A stretch of DNA of 64,000 nt from Gonapodya sp. JEL0774 (GCA_027604505.1 JADIIX010000072.1:1-64000), one strand, 5' to 3'. Positions 12,627-25,142 are shown, counted from the stretch's first letter. Notes: generated from the letters alone by a model not told the origin. Numbers and translations: made by a program.

Positions 12627-12640
12627 GACGAATGGGCTGG
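12541..12640 (+). repeat. 50-bp tandem duplication at the end of the peptidase gene
   Basis: Positions 12541-12590 and 12591-12640 are identical except for one C/T difference (12546 against 12596). Because 50 is not a multiple of three, the copies are read in different frames and the stop (12624-12626) falls inside the second copy. Confidence 0.95.
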
Positions 12641-12757
12641 AAACAAGCTTGATTACTATGACTGTTTCCGTTGCATGAACACTACCACTGTCGTATCGTC
12701 AAATTTCTATCAATGTACACCTCCTACGTTCAATCAACATGAAAGCTACCACTATAT

Positions 12758-13543
12758 TCATATTTTCGCGTCCGAACTCTCCTCCCATAGTGTCATCCCA
12801 CTACAGGAGCACACCTTCTTCGTATTCTCGAAGAGGCCAGCAGATCTGGCAACGACTCCACACACCACATCATCTGGATGTATGGTGCCCTGCTTTTCTG
12901 CAGACGAGTCCACAACCACGATGGAGCGTCCAATCACGTCCCACACCGAAAAGTCCCTTGCTTCGGCAACGAAATCCGCCCTGCCATCAGCGTCTGTTCT
13001 GACTGTTCCCAACTCGTACAGAAGATTACCGGTTGTCGTCGCGCCCCCGGAAATGTCCCCTGACTCATGAACGCGGACGACAAGGTCGACGTGCGGAGGA
13101 AACCCATCAAGGGAAACGTCAACAGCACAAATGGCATCATCCACCTGCATTAATCTCGCCAGGCCGCGGTTGTTGTGTTGCGCCCAGCCGCGAGCGCCCT
13201 TGAAGATCTCGAATATGCACACGGCAGCACCTTGGTGAGATGGGGATCCTGGAACACCGCCCGAGCCCCGAAGTACAGCCGCACGGCCAGAGGAGCGGAT
13301 CAGCTGAATAAGGCGTGAGGGCGGAATGGCCGATGAAAGTATCACGCGTTGTTCAGGGATGGAGTAGGTAATCTCGGAAATTTGGTTGGAATCGAGCGCT
13401 GTCTGAAGCACTGCCTGGACAGAGTCCACGCAATTCTGGCATTTCAACTCGACACCAAACTCAAGGGAGAGAGGCCGCGTGAGAACAGAGCCAACCATCT
13501 TAAATTCCTCGGGACCAAATAAGTATCGGGGTTTCGAGAGCAT
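12758..13543 (-). CDS. CCS1: Copper chaperone for superoxide dismutase
   Basis: A 261-residue reading from ATG 13541-13543 (alternative ATG about 13498). The first domain is HMA-like with ELKCQNCVDSVQAVL (MxCxxC-type copper site) and a beta-alpha fold ending in IRSSGRAAVLRG. The second is SOD-like: AAVCIFEIFKG, ICAVDVSLDGFPPHVDLVV, RVHESGDISGG. The third is short with the CxC motif KKVCSCSG. This is the three-domain order of CCS, which delivers Cu(I) to Cu/Zn-SOD and forms its disulphide. The SOD-like domain keeps only one of the two histidines of the FHVHE motif (here VRVHE) and lacks the GPHFNP ligand, so it should dock SOD without being enzymatic. A TTTCAG just before the ATG suggests a 5' UTR intron. 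It converges with the peptidase gene, stop to stop, 131 bp apart. Confidence 0.88.
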   Translation of the reverse strand: MLSKPRYLFGPEEFKMVGSVLTRPLSLEFGVELKCQNCVDSVQAVLQTALDSNQISEITYSIPEQRVILSSAIPPSRLIQLIRSSGRAAVLRGSGGVPGSPSHQGAAVCIFEIFKGARGWAQHNNRGLARLMQVDDAICAVDVSLDGFPPHVDLVVRVHESGDISGGATTTGNLLYELGTVRTDADGRADFVAEARDFSVWDVIGRSIVVVDSSAEKQGTIHPDDVVCGVVARSAGLFENTKKVCSCSGMTLWEESSDAKI

Positions 13544-13938
13544 TCTGAAACACAAACCAGGCATGAACAAACAACTGAAAATTTGAAATAAATTGTACAG
13601 TTCCTTATTTACAATTGAGATTTTCCAACTTTTCTCTCGTGGACTCAATACACAATTTCCGAGTGCGTGCGCGTCTTTGTAAAACAATCCCGATCCGGAA
13701 ATTTACACTCCTCCACACTACACAAAGTACGCCTGCCACAAAGTTCAAATATGAATGGAAAAGGGTAGTAAACGTCCAAAAGTGTGGAAGAGGGTGAACC
13801 CCCCCTGATTTTTTCAGGCGGGGCCGTGCGTGAATGAACAGACAATCTTGGAAGAGATGGAACGGAGATGATGACCAGGACCTTCAGAGAGTTGTGGAGT
13901 ATGTACAAATTGGTGGAAGTGTGAATGTGCGATGACGT
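13544..13938. other. Intergenic, upstream of CCS and downstream of the next minus-strand gene
   Basis: About 395 bp between tandem minus-strand genes. Holds the CCS promoter and a likely 5' UTR intron; no independent gene seen. Confidence 0.45.
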
Positions 13939-15861
13939 TCACCAGACCGTGTGGTCGTCGCCATAGGCAACCTCTGGTATCTCTGCAGCAGGCTTCCCGC
14001 CGTTGCCCGAGAAGCTATGGTTACGCATCCGCGATCGCAGACTCCTGACGCGCCAAGTCGGGTCCACGAGAGTATTCTCTGCAGCACTAAGCGAAGGCGA
14101 TGACATTCCACTCAGTAGTGTCGTGCAGGTAGAGGTGGTAAGTGAAGATGAAGTTCGGTTTGTTGTCAGAGACATGTTGGAATGGAGGGACGCAGCGGAA
14201 AGTTTGCGGGTGGTTCCAGAAGAAGTGGCGGAAGTTGTCGAGTCGGAGCGTGGCCGAGTCTCGTCAGCAGCTTGAACGGGTGACACATCAGAGTCACTCG
14301 GAGATACGGCTGTTGCTGGAGGCAATGGCTCCATGGTCATAACCAAGTTGTTACCGAATCCGTTGCGCCTTTTGGCATAGGTTCTATTGAGAACTGCACC
14401 GGCAGTCACGCTCCTTTGGACTGTGCGAGACACGGTACGAGGTGTTTCCACTTCGTCATCCACAATTCGCTCCAACGCGTGCAGTTGCTGATGACTCCCA
14501 TGTGCCCGGTTCAACCTGGTGACAGCGTGACGACGCAGATCAGCCTCGGACTGAGAGCGTCCACGATTCCCCGCTGTAGCTTCCTGCTCAATTGGCTGTG
14601 CTGCCATTGCCGGCTCCATGATGCTCTCAAAAGTGGCAAGGTTAATTTTGCCCTCAAAAATCGGGAGGTCTGGTGTTGACCAACCACGATTTACACGACG
14701 GCGCCGGAGAATTGCGGCTTGAAGGAGCGTAGGGCTTTGGAATATGTTGTCAGAATTCGGTGCCTCGGTGAGTTTTTGGGATAGTAGTGACAATCCAGAC
14801 GAGTTGCGGCGGATGCTGACAACCAGCTTTGGAAAGTCGGCCGACTCGGCCACGGAAGAATCCGCCGTAGTGGAGACAGAAACACACGATTCCGTTGGGG
14901 AACCGCCGTAAGTGAAAGAAACTTTGCGACGAGCTTGCCGGATGCTCATCAATCCTGCGGAAGGCGAACTGTCGACAATGGTCTGGGTCAGCTGTACGAC
15001 TGGTAGAGCCGAATCCTGCCCCGACTCGAAATCTCTCGCTTCCTCTTTTGCAGCTTCAACAGAAGCATCGGACTCGGGGGAGGATTCGTCCACGATTTCA
15101 GATGAGTCCTGGAAGAAAGTGCGGAAGGATTCGTTTAAGTAAATCTCACACGCTAGGTATTGCAAAACATTTCATGTTCCCACCTTGCTCTTCTCATCTG
15201 CGCTGTCTCCATTCAGAGAAAATATCGGCTTCCGTTTCGGATAGGAATCGAAAACACGAGATTGAGTGGGTGTGGCATTCTCAGTGGGAGAAGATGGTTC
15301 TTCTGGAGATCCTGTGGTAAAGAGCGCACCCATGCGACCTGAAGTGACCGCGCGGGGTGGCTGACGGGAGGGTGGGGAATTCGAAGCCATTGACATGATG
15401 GGAGTCGATGTTGATCGGGAATGTGTCGATACAGGGGGGATCTTCTTAATCGCCGGCTCCACAGTTCTAATATCAGTTTCGAGAAGTGGGGGAGTCCCAC
15501 CGATTCGCGGGATAGGTGAAGTTCGGATCACCGCCGATCCGTCGGATTGGTTATTCCGGTGACGCTTCCAAAGCTCCCAAGGCCAGCGCTGAGTAGGAGT
15601 GGGTTGAAACGACTCCTCCACGGTTGATGGTGTGGCGAGAGATGCGACAGAGAGGCGTCGCGAGTGGAAGAGGTGGTTCAAGGCGGTGTCCAGGTGAGAA
15701 TGGTGGTTTGGCGAGTACACGACAGCCATGCAGAAGCTGTCTTCCGGAAGTACTACGGAATGGCCTGGACGACTAATCTGAGGTTGGGAACGCGGTATCC
15801 AGGAGCTGCTGCAGAAAAATGTTTTTGGCGCCGGAAGAGAGTGAGGGGCAGGGGTTGCCAT
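13939..15861 (-). CDS. Disordered Ser/Thr-rich protein, unknown function
   Basis: Two exons, complement(join(13939..15108, 15184..15861)), 615 residues, intron 15109-15183 with GTGGGA donor and TTCCAG acceptor, phase 0. I do not recognise a domain. The sequence is rich in Ser, Thr and Pro with basic patches (AILRRRRVNRGW, ARRKVSFTYGG) and many S/T-P sites, which suggests a phosphorylated, mostly unfolded cytoplasmic or nuclear protein. Near the N-terminus AVVYSPNHHSHLDTALNHLF and the nearby LFHSRRLSV may form a short helix. The ATG at 15859-15861 is the first in frame. Regulatory scaffold is a guess only. Confidence 0.65.
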
Positions 15862-18800
15862 GTGATAAACGTGTCAGGGAAGCACCCGGAGAATCAAGCC
15901 AGAAGGGGAAACAGATGCAGATGGTTACAAAAAATGATTAGAAATCAAAAAAACGCATGAAAAAAATTATAGTATCATTTCCCGCTCATGCAATTGGAAT
16001 CCTCACTTTCCGAGGGTCGGAATCACAATACATCCCGTGCAACATCTCCTTCTCCCTTCGTCCAAATAGATTTCGAAACTGCTCCAAGCTCCCACCAAGC
16101 TTTATGTGCTTGAACTCACCGATAAGCGGACGAAACTTCAGGAATCGGCCGAAGTCTGATTGCGACAAAAGGGAACTCTCCCACAAGATTGGACCTGAGC
16201 GAGCGATTGGTGATATGGGAGATTCTGGTGCTATTCGCTTATTCTTGATGATACTTGAACCAGCAAGCTCTTGGAACGCCGGGTCAAAAACAAAGGGAGA
16301 GCCTGTTAGGTAAGACAGGGCCCCAAGGCCAGTCAAGAAAAAGGACCGATGTTGAACTCGGTCCGATTGGCAGCGCACTTAGCTGCAGAATTTAGAAGCT
16401 CACCTTGAGATTCGGCGATTTTCAGGGCCAAGTTTGGTTTTCGAAAATGACAGGTGAGGTGCCATGTCATGGATGGGTTGGTCCCAGTCAGGCACAACCC
16501 GAGGGACGAAGAAGTTCAAGATTTGGTGAGATAAGCAAACGCAAACGATTTAATATAAGCAAAAAATCAATTGTGAGCATTGATCCGTGGTTTCCGAAGC
16601 TCGGACGATACCCGAACACGGATGCTCCAGACGCAGCTGAGCTGGCATGTGAAGCTCCCAGACACACATCCAGAACACACCTCACAGCTATAATTCCAGT
16701 GTAGATGTTGATCAAGTATTGAGATTGCTAAAACTGGCTCCTAGGGGTTGGGACGGTGTCCGTTCTCGCGGAGAGGAATGCTGCCGCGGGCGGGCGCCGT
16801 TGGAAAGTTGGAAAGAGAGGAGCACCCAGAGTCGTCCGGTGTAGGAATTATTGAGGGGGAACGATTTCCGGGCGGAAACTTCCGGGAGTTGGAGTGAATT
16901 TCCCGGTGAAGCGGGAATTATTACTGAGGATGTCGTCGGTCACAAAACTCTGTTCCCGCCTTTGCCAGGCCCTCATCTCCGGTTTGTTTCATGCCCCCAA
17001 AATATTCCCGAAAACTCCAGAGACAGATCTTCCCATATTTATGCGAGTAGCACTTACGTGTCTCGTCAATTTTTCTGCCCTTCGGACTGTGGCGCACATG
17101 TGCATTCCGTTCCCGTTTCCTATGACTTTGGATCGACCAGCCTGCCTTTGAGCTATGCAGGAAGTCTTTATGCTTGTCACTTAGTCCCACTTGCGACAAT
17201 ACTGGACTGCCGTCCATGCTCGCCCTACCTTCAATCCACTTGCATGTAGTAGAAATTACAATGGTCAAGATTCCCCCGCACTTATGAGAGATTTATGCAT
17301 ATCTTTGTGCTCATGATAAACTCAAGCATCTTGCGGTGTGAAATATCAGCCACTGCACAATAAACAGAAGCGAACAAGCGAGCAAACGAATAACAAGTCT
17401 TTGCAAGCAAGTTATCCGCAACCGTCAGTCCCAACGTTGGGGGATCATGGAGGTGACGAGGATCGATGCCAAATCTATTTGATAGTGTATACATATATTT
17501 CAGGAGGCTCGGCCCAATGTGATATGCGGTGGAGGCTGATGAAGATATGCCGAAACGCAGACATCTCACGCACCAGGCCAGGCACGATACGGCGCCTATA
17601 GCCAGCGCAACTACTTGTAGCTGGTTCTTTGTTTGTGGTGGAGTGTGGTTGTTGCTGAATTTTCATGCATTTTTCAATGATGGTGTCGGATACCAACTCC
17701 CGCAACCGGTGTTCCCACGCTGTTGAAAAAGGTAGCGATCATACTAATAAGATGCGATTCTACAGCAGGGAGACATTCGAAAGTGCCTCATAAATATCCC
17801 AACTGAAACACGATGTGAGAATTCACAAATTTCTTTGTGCTGGGCAACAATGGTTGAGGAGCGTCGGGTGCTCATCGGCGCCCTTCATGTCCGACTCGGT
17901 AACATCAAACATGCGTTCGCAGAGGAACAAAATAACGCTCTGGAAATGGACACAGGTCCATGTTATTCCCGTTTCTTTAATTGCTGCATAGTTCCACATC
18001 GAAAACTATCTTTGCTTTTGTGGATCGTTGTTTGATTGAAACTACTGGCTGAAAAGCAAACTTCCAACCCTCCGACTGTATGTGCAGGCAACAAACTTTT
18101 GCGACATTTTTATCGTAAAAGAGTTTGTATGCGCAGGGAAGACCGTCGCTTTGAATTATGTAACAAAAAAGCTCCAGACTGTGGGTTGTTGTATCAGAAC
18201 ACGTCACATGACATAACACGTCACGTGATGATACAGTCGAACGGCAACTCAAAAACTGAATTCTGCTCCACTTATTTATTTTCCATACCGCATGTTTTTC
18301 TCAAAAATGAGCAAATGTGCAAAAGAACATGTCGAAGTTCCAAAGTATTTCGTTTTCGATGTTGAAGCTCAAGGGTGATGGCTCGGGCACTGTCTCTGAC
18401 CTCAAACTACATGAGGCGTCGTCGCTTACCGCGACCGCTCGGGTACTGATTTGCTTCCGACATCTCGGAATTCTTTGCTTGGAGCAGCCTTGCTTGTTTC
18501 CGAAATTTTCAATTGAATCAGGCTGCTCATCTCCGCGTGTAAGGTTGCATGCCAGCAGTCCAGCACCCACCAACGCTTCATCCGACAAAGTATCTGCACA
18601 TCCTGTAGTGAATCTGACACTGGACGGTGGAATAGAAGGAAGCGGGGAATTGAGGTATATTGTAATAGCTGGTCGCTCTGTGCACAGCACGCAGGGGCAA
18701 GGTAGTGTGGCCCACGGCAGTATCAATACCACGACAATCCATAGACACACGGCGCTGGTACAGCTCTCCACACGTTGCAGAGACGGAGATCGGACCTGGT

Positions 18801-19210
18801 GGGTACCGCTGAACTGGTATGGCGGAGGCTGCGCGGGTGCTGTAGAGGTTCGTGGATGATGCGGTTTTTGTGTTGAGAATCGTTCGCGCTTTGCAGTCAT
18901 TATTTTCTCGCTTCATTTTTTCTCGACTTTCACAGAAAAAGGGCAAGTTTACACGATAAATAAATGAAATGGAATGCGCAATAATGTTGAAAAACTGTTG
19001 GCCGTTTGATCATGGGTTATCGTTGGGCCTTAACATCGAAAATGAAATATTTGGAATTTCGGCATGTTCTATTGCACTATTTACTCAATTTTGAGAAAAG
19101 CATGGGGTATTGAAAATAAATTGAGTGAAACAGAATTCAGTTTTTGGGTGGCTGTTTGATCATCGTATACAGCACACTCTCTTTTTCCGACTCATACGCT
19201 CACTCACTAC
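15862..19210. other. Gene-poor region with a few weak open frames
   Basis: About 3.3 kb where I cannot assign a gene. The longest candidates are 15986-16378 (-), about 130 codons, reading protein-like in LIGEFKHIKLGGSLEQFRNL but beginning without ATG; 16851-17249 (+); and overlapping frames on both strands at 18301-18900. None has a family motif. Base composition from 17.2 to 19.2 kb looks more AT-rich than the flanks. It could hold decayed genes or rapidly evolving small ones. Confidence 0.4.
15986..16378 (-). CDS. Uncertain open frame, unknown
   Basis: A 130-codon frame whose first in-frame codon here is GTG, so any real protein would need an upstream exon; a GTGAGC donor and TTCTGCAG acceptor sit just upstream near 16380-16403. 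Composition is balanced and not low complexity, unlike shadow frames nearby. I recognise no family. It may be an internal exon of an unassigned gene or chance. Confidence 0.25.
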   Translation of the reverse strand: MRCQSDRVQHRSFFLTGLGALSYLTGSPFVFDPAFQELAGSSIIKNKRIAPESPISPIARSGPILWESSLLSQSDFGRFLKFRPLIGEFKHIKLGGSLEQFRNLFGRREKEMLHGMYCDSDPRKVRIPIA

Positions 19211-22200
19211 CTAACGCACCCCTTGACTGCCACTCCCATTCCCGACCACCCCACCACTACCAACACCGCTATGTTGTCCCTGCTGTGCCGCTGCCACTGC
19301 CGCCGCCGCCATAGCCTCGCTCATAAGACTCATCCTTCTCAACGCATCGCCTTCCCTTCGCCTCTCGAGTGTACCACCTGGGACATCGGACCGACGCCTC
19401 TCCAAAGTGCCGGCTCGCGCGAGACCTGCACCCGGTAGGTTTCCAGTATTGGCCTCTATCCCATTCCCGCCCCCAACCCCTGGACCCTTCCTGTCCCCTG
19501 CCGAGTCGTCACTCCCAGATCCCTTTACCAACGCACCAACACCACCTGCCCGCCTGCCTACAGTTCCACCCCCCATGGGCATCGTCCCCGCCGACGTTGA
19601 GTTCACAAAGACACCCGAAACTGTACCCTCTCCCTCCCCCTGTCCCATTCCAACCCCTTCGCTAGCCCCACTCGCACTCGCGCTCACCCCCGCACCGCCC
19701 CCCCACCCCCACGGTGCATCCGACTGCCTCCGTTCGAGCGTTCCCGCCCGCCACGAAGCACCTTTGAACCCGTGATCAGTTCCTCCGGCCACCGATCCTG
19801 TGGATTCAGTCACGTTGAGCGATCGGGGGGGCAGATGGCTCTTTCCGGACCGCGGATGTCGACTGTGTGGTGTGGGATTTTTCAGTGTGCGGAGCGTGGG
19901 AAGGAAGTGCGAGACAAGGATGTGCAGGACCAGGAGCTGGGGGGAGGTGGGCGGAAGTGATTGTTTCAGAATGACGGTGAATGTGAGTTTCAAGTTCGCC
20001 ACTGTAAAGCCCCGTCATTGAACCCCTACGGTAGCAAACGGCGCTCTCGAACCTCTCAAGTACCTCGAATCCTGCCACGGCTCAACTGCACCAGCACCCA
20101 CCAACGCGCAACTTACGTCGACCACCATCGCACCCCACAAGACCACAAGAACGCGATCCAACGTGTCCGAGTCCGTCGCGAGAACGCTCGGGGTGGTGCT
20201 GTTGAAGGTTGGGGAGAGACCTGGATCGTCAATCGGGGTACCGGTAGGGGCATGAAGGGTAGAGCAAAGTTGAGCGAATGAGCGCATTCAACCAACAAAC
20301 GTCACATGGACGCCAGATTGAAAAGAAATAAAACACGTGAAGAAGAAGAACATGGATGAGAAAAGGGGGCAGAGTCACAAAAATAACTACCACAGCAACT
20401 ACAGCGATAAAATCGCACGAAGAAAGATTCAGCCCTCTCGCTCCAACTCACATTCCAAGCAGCCCATCCCGTTCCCCAAGGTATTGTTGGCGTAGCATGA
20501 CCAGATGAGCTGCTCAATGGCCACATTAAGTTCAGGAGCGCAGGCTGGTTGCGGATGGGTGGAGCGTGGAGCGTGTGGTGCATGTGGTGTGGAATGGGAT
20601 GGGGATGGGCACGAACCGGTGGCGGCGGACGCCCAGTCCCACAGGGAGAAGATACAAAGACAGCGTTACGTTGAATAAGTCTCGCCCTGTTTTCGACTTT
20701 GAAAACTTTTCGATTTTTGATTTTTCGTGAGACGTACCGTCGGTACAAACTCCACACGATACCACGAGAGTGTCCTTGATGTCGACCGTACATGAACAGA
20801 CGATGGCGAGCAGGACCGAGAGAACGATCGAGAGGGACATGTACTATTTGTGTGTGGTTTGAGGGGCGGAAAGCGGGTGTTTTGAGAGGTACGTGGGAGA
20901 GAGTGTTTTGGATTCGCAACGGTGGCTTCCTTCACCGGAGTCCACCACTGCGTGCCACCCAAACAACCGACGCAAAACACGGCGATTTTCCCCCTGCCAC
21001 TGCCACCACCAGCCAGCACTCACCGTCCAAAATCCCACCAGAACCTTCCCGCCCATCCCCCCGCCGTCCCGCGCTTCCTCTCGCGCACCGAACCTCTCCT
21101 TCTCCCCGCGCCCGCCGTACCCGCCTTTCCCCCTGGTCCCGTCGCGACCCCCACCTCCACCTCCACCGTCCCCTTCCCGCCACTCGGGCCACCAGGATCC
21201 CGCGGGACCAACACCGGCACCGGCACCGGCGATGCGGAGGGACCCGCCGCCGCCGATGCGGCCAAACGAGATGGAACGGGACAGAGCGGAGAAGACCGAG
21301 GTGCCCGAAATGGAGAGGGTCGAGTAGATTGATCCCATGTGGGCGACGACGGACGAGGCTGTGGTGGTGCGGGGGAGGCGGGAGGGGGTTGGGGATGGTG
21401 GGGAGGGGGAGGGGGAGGACGGGGTGCGGTGTGAGGATGTGGTGGACGCGAGGGCGGTGTGGGCTGGTGGTGGGGACGCTGCGACGGCGATGGCGATGGC
21501 GGCGGGTGTGGTGTGGAATCGGTGGTGGGGCTGAGGGGATGAGGAGGCTACCGCTGCGGCGGGCAAGGCCCCCCGCGGATGTCCCAGAGTGCCCCACTGG
21601 ACGCCTCCCGTCCCCTCCCCATCCTTGGTCTCCTTACTGTGTGGCTCGCCCGCCCCACTCGCACCCCCACCCCCACCGCGTTCGGCTCCGCCCTGGGCAC
21701 GTGCCCACCTGACGGTGATCCCGCCAATGACCGAGACCGGTGCGCGGAGGAGGAGAATGATGGCAAGGCCGGCAGAGAGGGCGGTGTTGGGGGTCGGAGC
21801 GAGGGAGGAGATGAGATGGGGGGGTCTGAGGAGGATGAGGAGGGAGATGAGTATGTGGAGGGCCTGGTGTAACCGGTGCGGAGGGAGAGAAGGGTGAGGT
21901 TGAGCAAGGGCCACGGAAAATGTTGAGAAAAGGCGTAGACTGTGAAGAGACGTCGTGGGCCTGCATAAATCCCTCAATCAAGAGAAACCAGATAGGAGTT
22001 TGAGGTAGTGAGGTTTTCCCTCGTTCTCCGTTCCGCTGGATGTGCTGGGGCTGACGCAATCGTACACCAAATCAAAACATTTTAAGAGCACCAGATCCGT
22101 CCGATGTCACGCGCGCTGTGATTATGAGTACACGCCATGTCTGCCATGTGCGCGGGGGAACCCACCGTGTGAAATCCGAGCGCTGCAAATGCAGTCCTAT

Positions 22201-23152
22201 AATCGAGTGCAGCATGTTCAAAAGCGACAAAGGGGGCCACGAGTAAGCGTTTCATGCGGCCTGAGAACGTGAGCGGGGTGTCGGGAGGGTTGTTTGCGTG
22301 GTTGGGGTGGTTTCGGTTGTACTGGTTTGCGTAGAAGTAAGACGCGAAGGAATCATTGGTAGTTTGGATGTATGAGAGGAAGGATGGCTGTGGAGACGAG
22401 TTTGCGGGATGGTGGGGGTGCGGGGGATGTTGATGCGGTGGGACAGAGGAAGGGGGAGGGGGGGTCGGGTGATGGAGGTGTCCTGGTGGGGACTGCGAGT
22501 GGGAAGGTGGGTGAGAGGTGGCGCTGGCAGATGCTGCGATGCGTTGGGTGGTGGAAGAAGGGATGTTTGTCTTTGAGTGCTGCTGCGCGGGTGGGCGAGA
22601 GGAGTGTGTGGAGTGGGTGCTGGCTCTGCGTTGCGGCTGGTGGTTCAAGAGGGGTGGCTGAGAGTTTTGGTGGTGCAGCTGTGGCGAGTGGTGGACGAGA
22701 ATAGACGAAGGCGGGTGTGAGGGTGCGGGTGCAGGGGGTTGTTGGTGTGTGATTGGTTGAGGTGATGGGGGTGCGGATGCGGGTGGTGATGGGGGAGATG
22801 CTGCTGGTTGGGGGGGAGATGCGGGATTGGAGAGAGGCAGAGGGGGCGGGGGAACAAAAGTTGGGAGAGGCAGAGGCAAAGTTTGCAGAGCGGCTTCTGA
22901 TGGGGAGGCGAACGAAGAAGCGGAGAGCAAGATTGACTGGAGGATGTGCGGGTGGTCCGAGTGGGGCAGATTTGACGGCGGCGGGAGAGAGGGGAGCGGG
23001 GGCAGAGCAGGTGACGTCATGCGACGAGAAGCGAGAGCGGGATGGGTGGGAGACGCGAGCGAGGGGCGGCGAGGACGCGGCTGCTGCGGAGGCGTTGACG
23101 GGGACGGGGCGAACGCAGACGCAGACGCATCAGAGCTGCGCACACCAGACAT
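19211..23152 (-). CDS. Low-complexity multi-exon protein with putative membrane segments
   Basis: A minus-strand gene whose exon joins I could only partly settle. It starts at ATG 23150-23152. The first exon (to about 22090) codes a Pro/Ser/His-rich disordered region, then TTNDSFASYFYANQYN and RMKRLLVAPFVAFEHAALDY. The next block (about 21940-20940) has hydrophobic stretches LHILISLLILL and LSAGLAIILLLRAPVSVIGG, then Gly-rich sequence. Further pieces are SIVLSVLLAIVCSC (about 20820), NVAIEQLIWSCYANNTLGNG (about 20520-20450) and a C-terminal region with three AGTLERRxSD or GGTLERR repeats ending before 19211. Product unknown; a multi-pass membrane protein with disordered tails fits. Extreme GC and purine/pyrimidine bias keeps several frames open on both strands, so treat the internal model as provisional. 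Confidence 0.45.
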
Positions 23153-23639
23153 CGTGGGGTGCAGAGGGACGGGAGATGGGAGAGCGCAGACTGCGGGAGT
23201 GCGTGGAGCGCGTGGAGTGCCCGGTCAGAGCTGTGGGGGCGTTTGGGGACACACAACCCCTAATCGATCACTCGATCACTCTCGATGCCGGGATGTGGCG
23301 CCCGCTCAGGAACGATTTGTCTGATTGCTTCTAGAACTCTTCTTCTTCTGGCAGTTGTGCTTGTCTTTGCCCGAGTCTGAAATGACGGCTCATTCGCATG
23401 ATTATCAGAGTTGCACCCTCTCGGTCACCACCCGGTCTTTCGCCCCAACCGACCCAGCACATTGTCAACTTTCATATACGCGTCCGCAGAAAGCAAGAAA
23501 GCACAGGGAGCTCAGAATCTACTCAATGGAACAGATGGATCCGTCATGGTCAAAGCGACAGGAAAATCTGCCTCGAACATCACATAAATTTACTTGAAGA
23601 CATCCCACAAACCAAGGTATGACATCAATCCGGTTTACA

Positions 23640-25142
23640 TAAAAGGAACGCGTGATCTACTATGAGCTCCAGCAGGCCAGGCATCTCCCCTGAAAGGTGG
23701 ACTGTACTCGTTCTGAAAGGATCCGATACCTACCATACTTGCTTTCATTGTATACGCGTCAGATTGTCGCAATAGGACGCACTGGATCACAAGAATGCTG
23801 GTTGTACCAAGAGAGGATCGGGGGCTGGAGCACAACTAGTCTTCCTATTAATTCAAAGAGAATGTCCGAATAGATCAATGATCATGTTGATTGTGGGTAG
23901 TTCTGACCAGAACTCACCTTGGTGAATGGATCTGGAACAAAGAAGTGTTTTCGAAGTCAGAATTTGTCTCAAAAAACGCCGTCCTCTGTACCGAGGTCTG
24001 AGACTCTGACTTCTTGACCTGCCAGGACAGCATAACTGAATCTCCCAATGATCACCATCCCCGAGTTTGTGTACGGATTGGGATGTATTGGATGCCCATT
24101 GCCACTCCATTCACTACGGATCAGCACCGACCTCTGCCGAGATTCCGCTGCTTGGTCGTTGCGATTCGCACGAGTCAGCTGTTGGTTTGAAACAAATTGC
24201 AGTTCTTGAGGTCGCATGCTTCTAGAAGGTTGTTTGCAATTGCTTGGTTTCTTTTACATGTCTCTTCCTGGAAAATCCCCTCAATACGCTTTGATCCTCA
24301 TCATCATTCCATCGAACTTACACATAACAGTCTCACCCGTGAATACTGGCCATCTGACTGCCACGTGGCATCGTCGCAGCTCCTTGGCCTCGAGCTGAGA
24401 GAGGTGATCATTATCGATACCAGGTCACCGCAATTCCCACCCAGGATACTTCCCACCCCGCCCCACTCACATTCTTGAACTCCGCCTCTCAAGTCTTTCG
24501 GCCCTTGCTCGTTGTTCAATCTGCGCGAACCACCCGATTGGATGGTTCCGTGGGTCAACACGTAATGGAGGGCAACATCCGACGACGGCGTGGCAAAGGT
24601 TGACCTGCGACAAGAGGCAAAAGGCGGATGGTATAGATCAGGGGAGTTTCAAATGATGTCTTGCGGGTGATCGAGAACAAGTTTTTGATGATGGGTGAGT
24701 GACTCAACACCCGGAGCTCTCTATGCAAACAGCAGGCAGATTCCACTGACAAAACGCTTGGCATTGAACGAGCTCGTATCGCACTTTTCCGATGTGAGCC
24801 ACTCATTGAAGCGGCCCATCCAATCCACGTACATGATCTCAGATTTGCTTGGCCGGTCTGCGATGCCCGCATTGGATCCGGTCCGGTGGATCCAGAGGTC
24901 AAATGTCTGCACGACCTCAACAAGTGGAATGGAATTGTCTGGGTCCGCGTGAAAGAGGGTGTGGTGGTTTGCATTTTGAGTGAGGTAAATATGACGTCAG
25001 CAGAATAGGCAGGATTTCTAGGAGAGGATAAAAAGAGAGGAGACGGACCTTTCCGCCACTTTTCCAACATTCCCTCATTGACGTAGACTACCCCTGTTAT
25101 GCCGCATGGATACAGAAGCAGAAGATTTGAGGATACTGTCAT
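23640..25142 (-). CDS. Unresolved gene, possibly decayed, unknown product
   Basis: Several minus-strand segments look coding but do not join cleanly. ATG 25140-25142 opens a hydrophobic, signal-like start (MTVSSNLLLLYPCGITGVVY). A second segment (about 24960-24720) reads LFHADPDNSIPLVEVVQTFD and EIMYVDWMGRFNEWLTSEK. A third (about 24597-24480) reads DVALHYVLTHGTIQSGG, and a fourth (about 24217-23969) reads NSGMVIIGRFSYAVLAGQ. A stop lies just upstream of the second segment with no acceptor between. I recognise no family. It may be a real secreted or membrane protein with introns I misplaced, or a pseudogene. Confidence 0.3.

Noticed and set aside
20935-20970. A 30-nt intron (GTGAGT to GGCAG) in the 19-23 kb gene
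   Set aside because: Far shorter than any intron that could be confirmed here; more likely a chance pairing of motifs.
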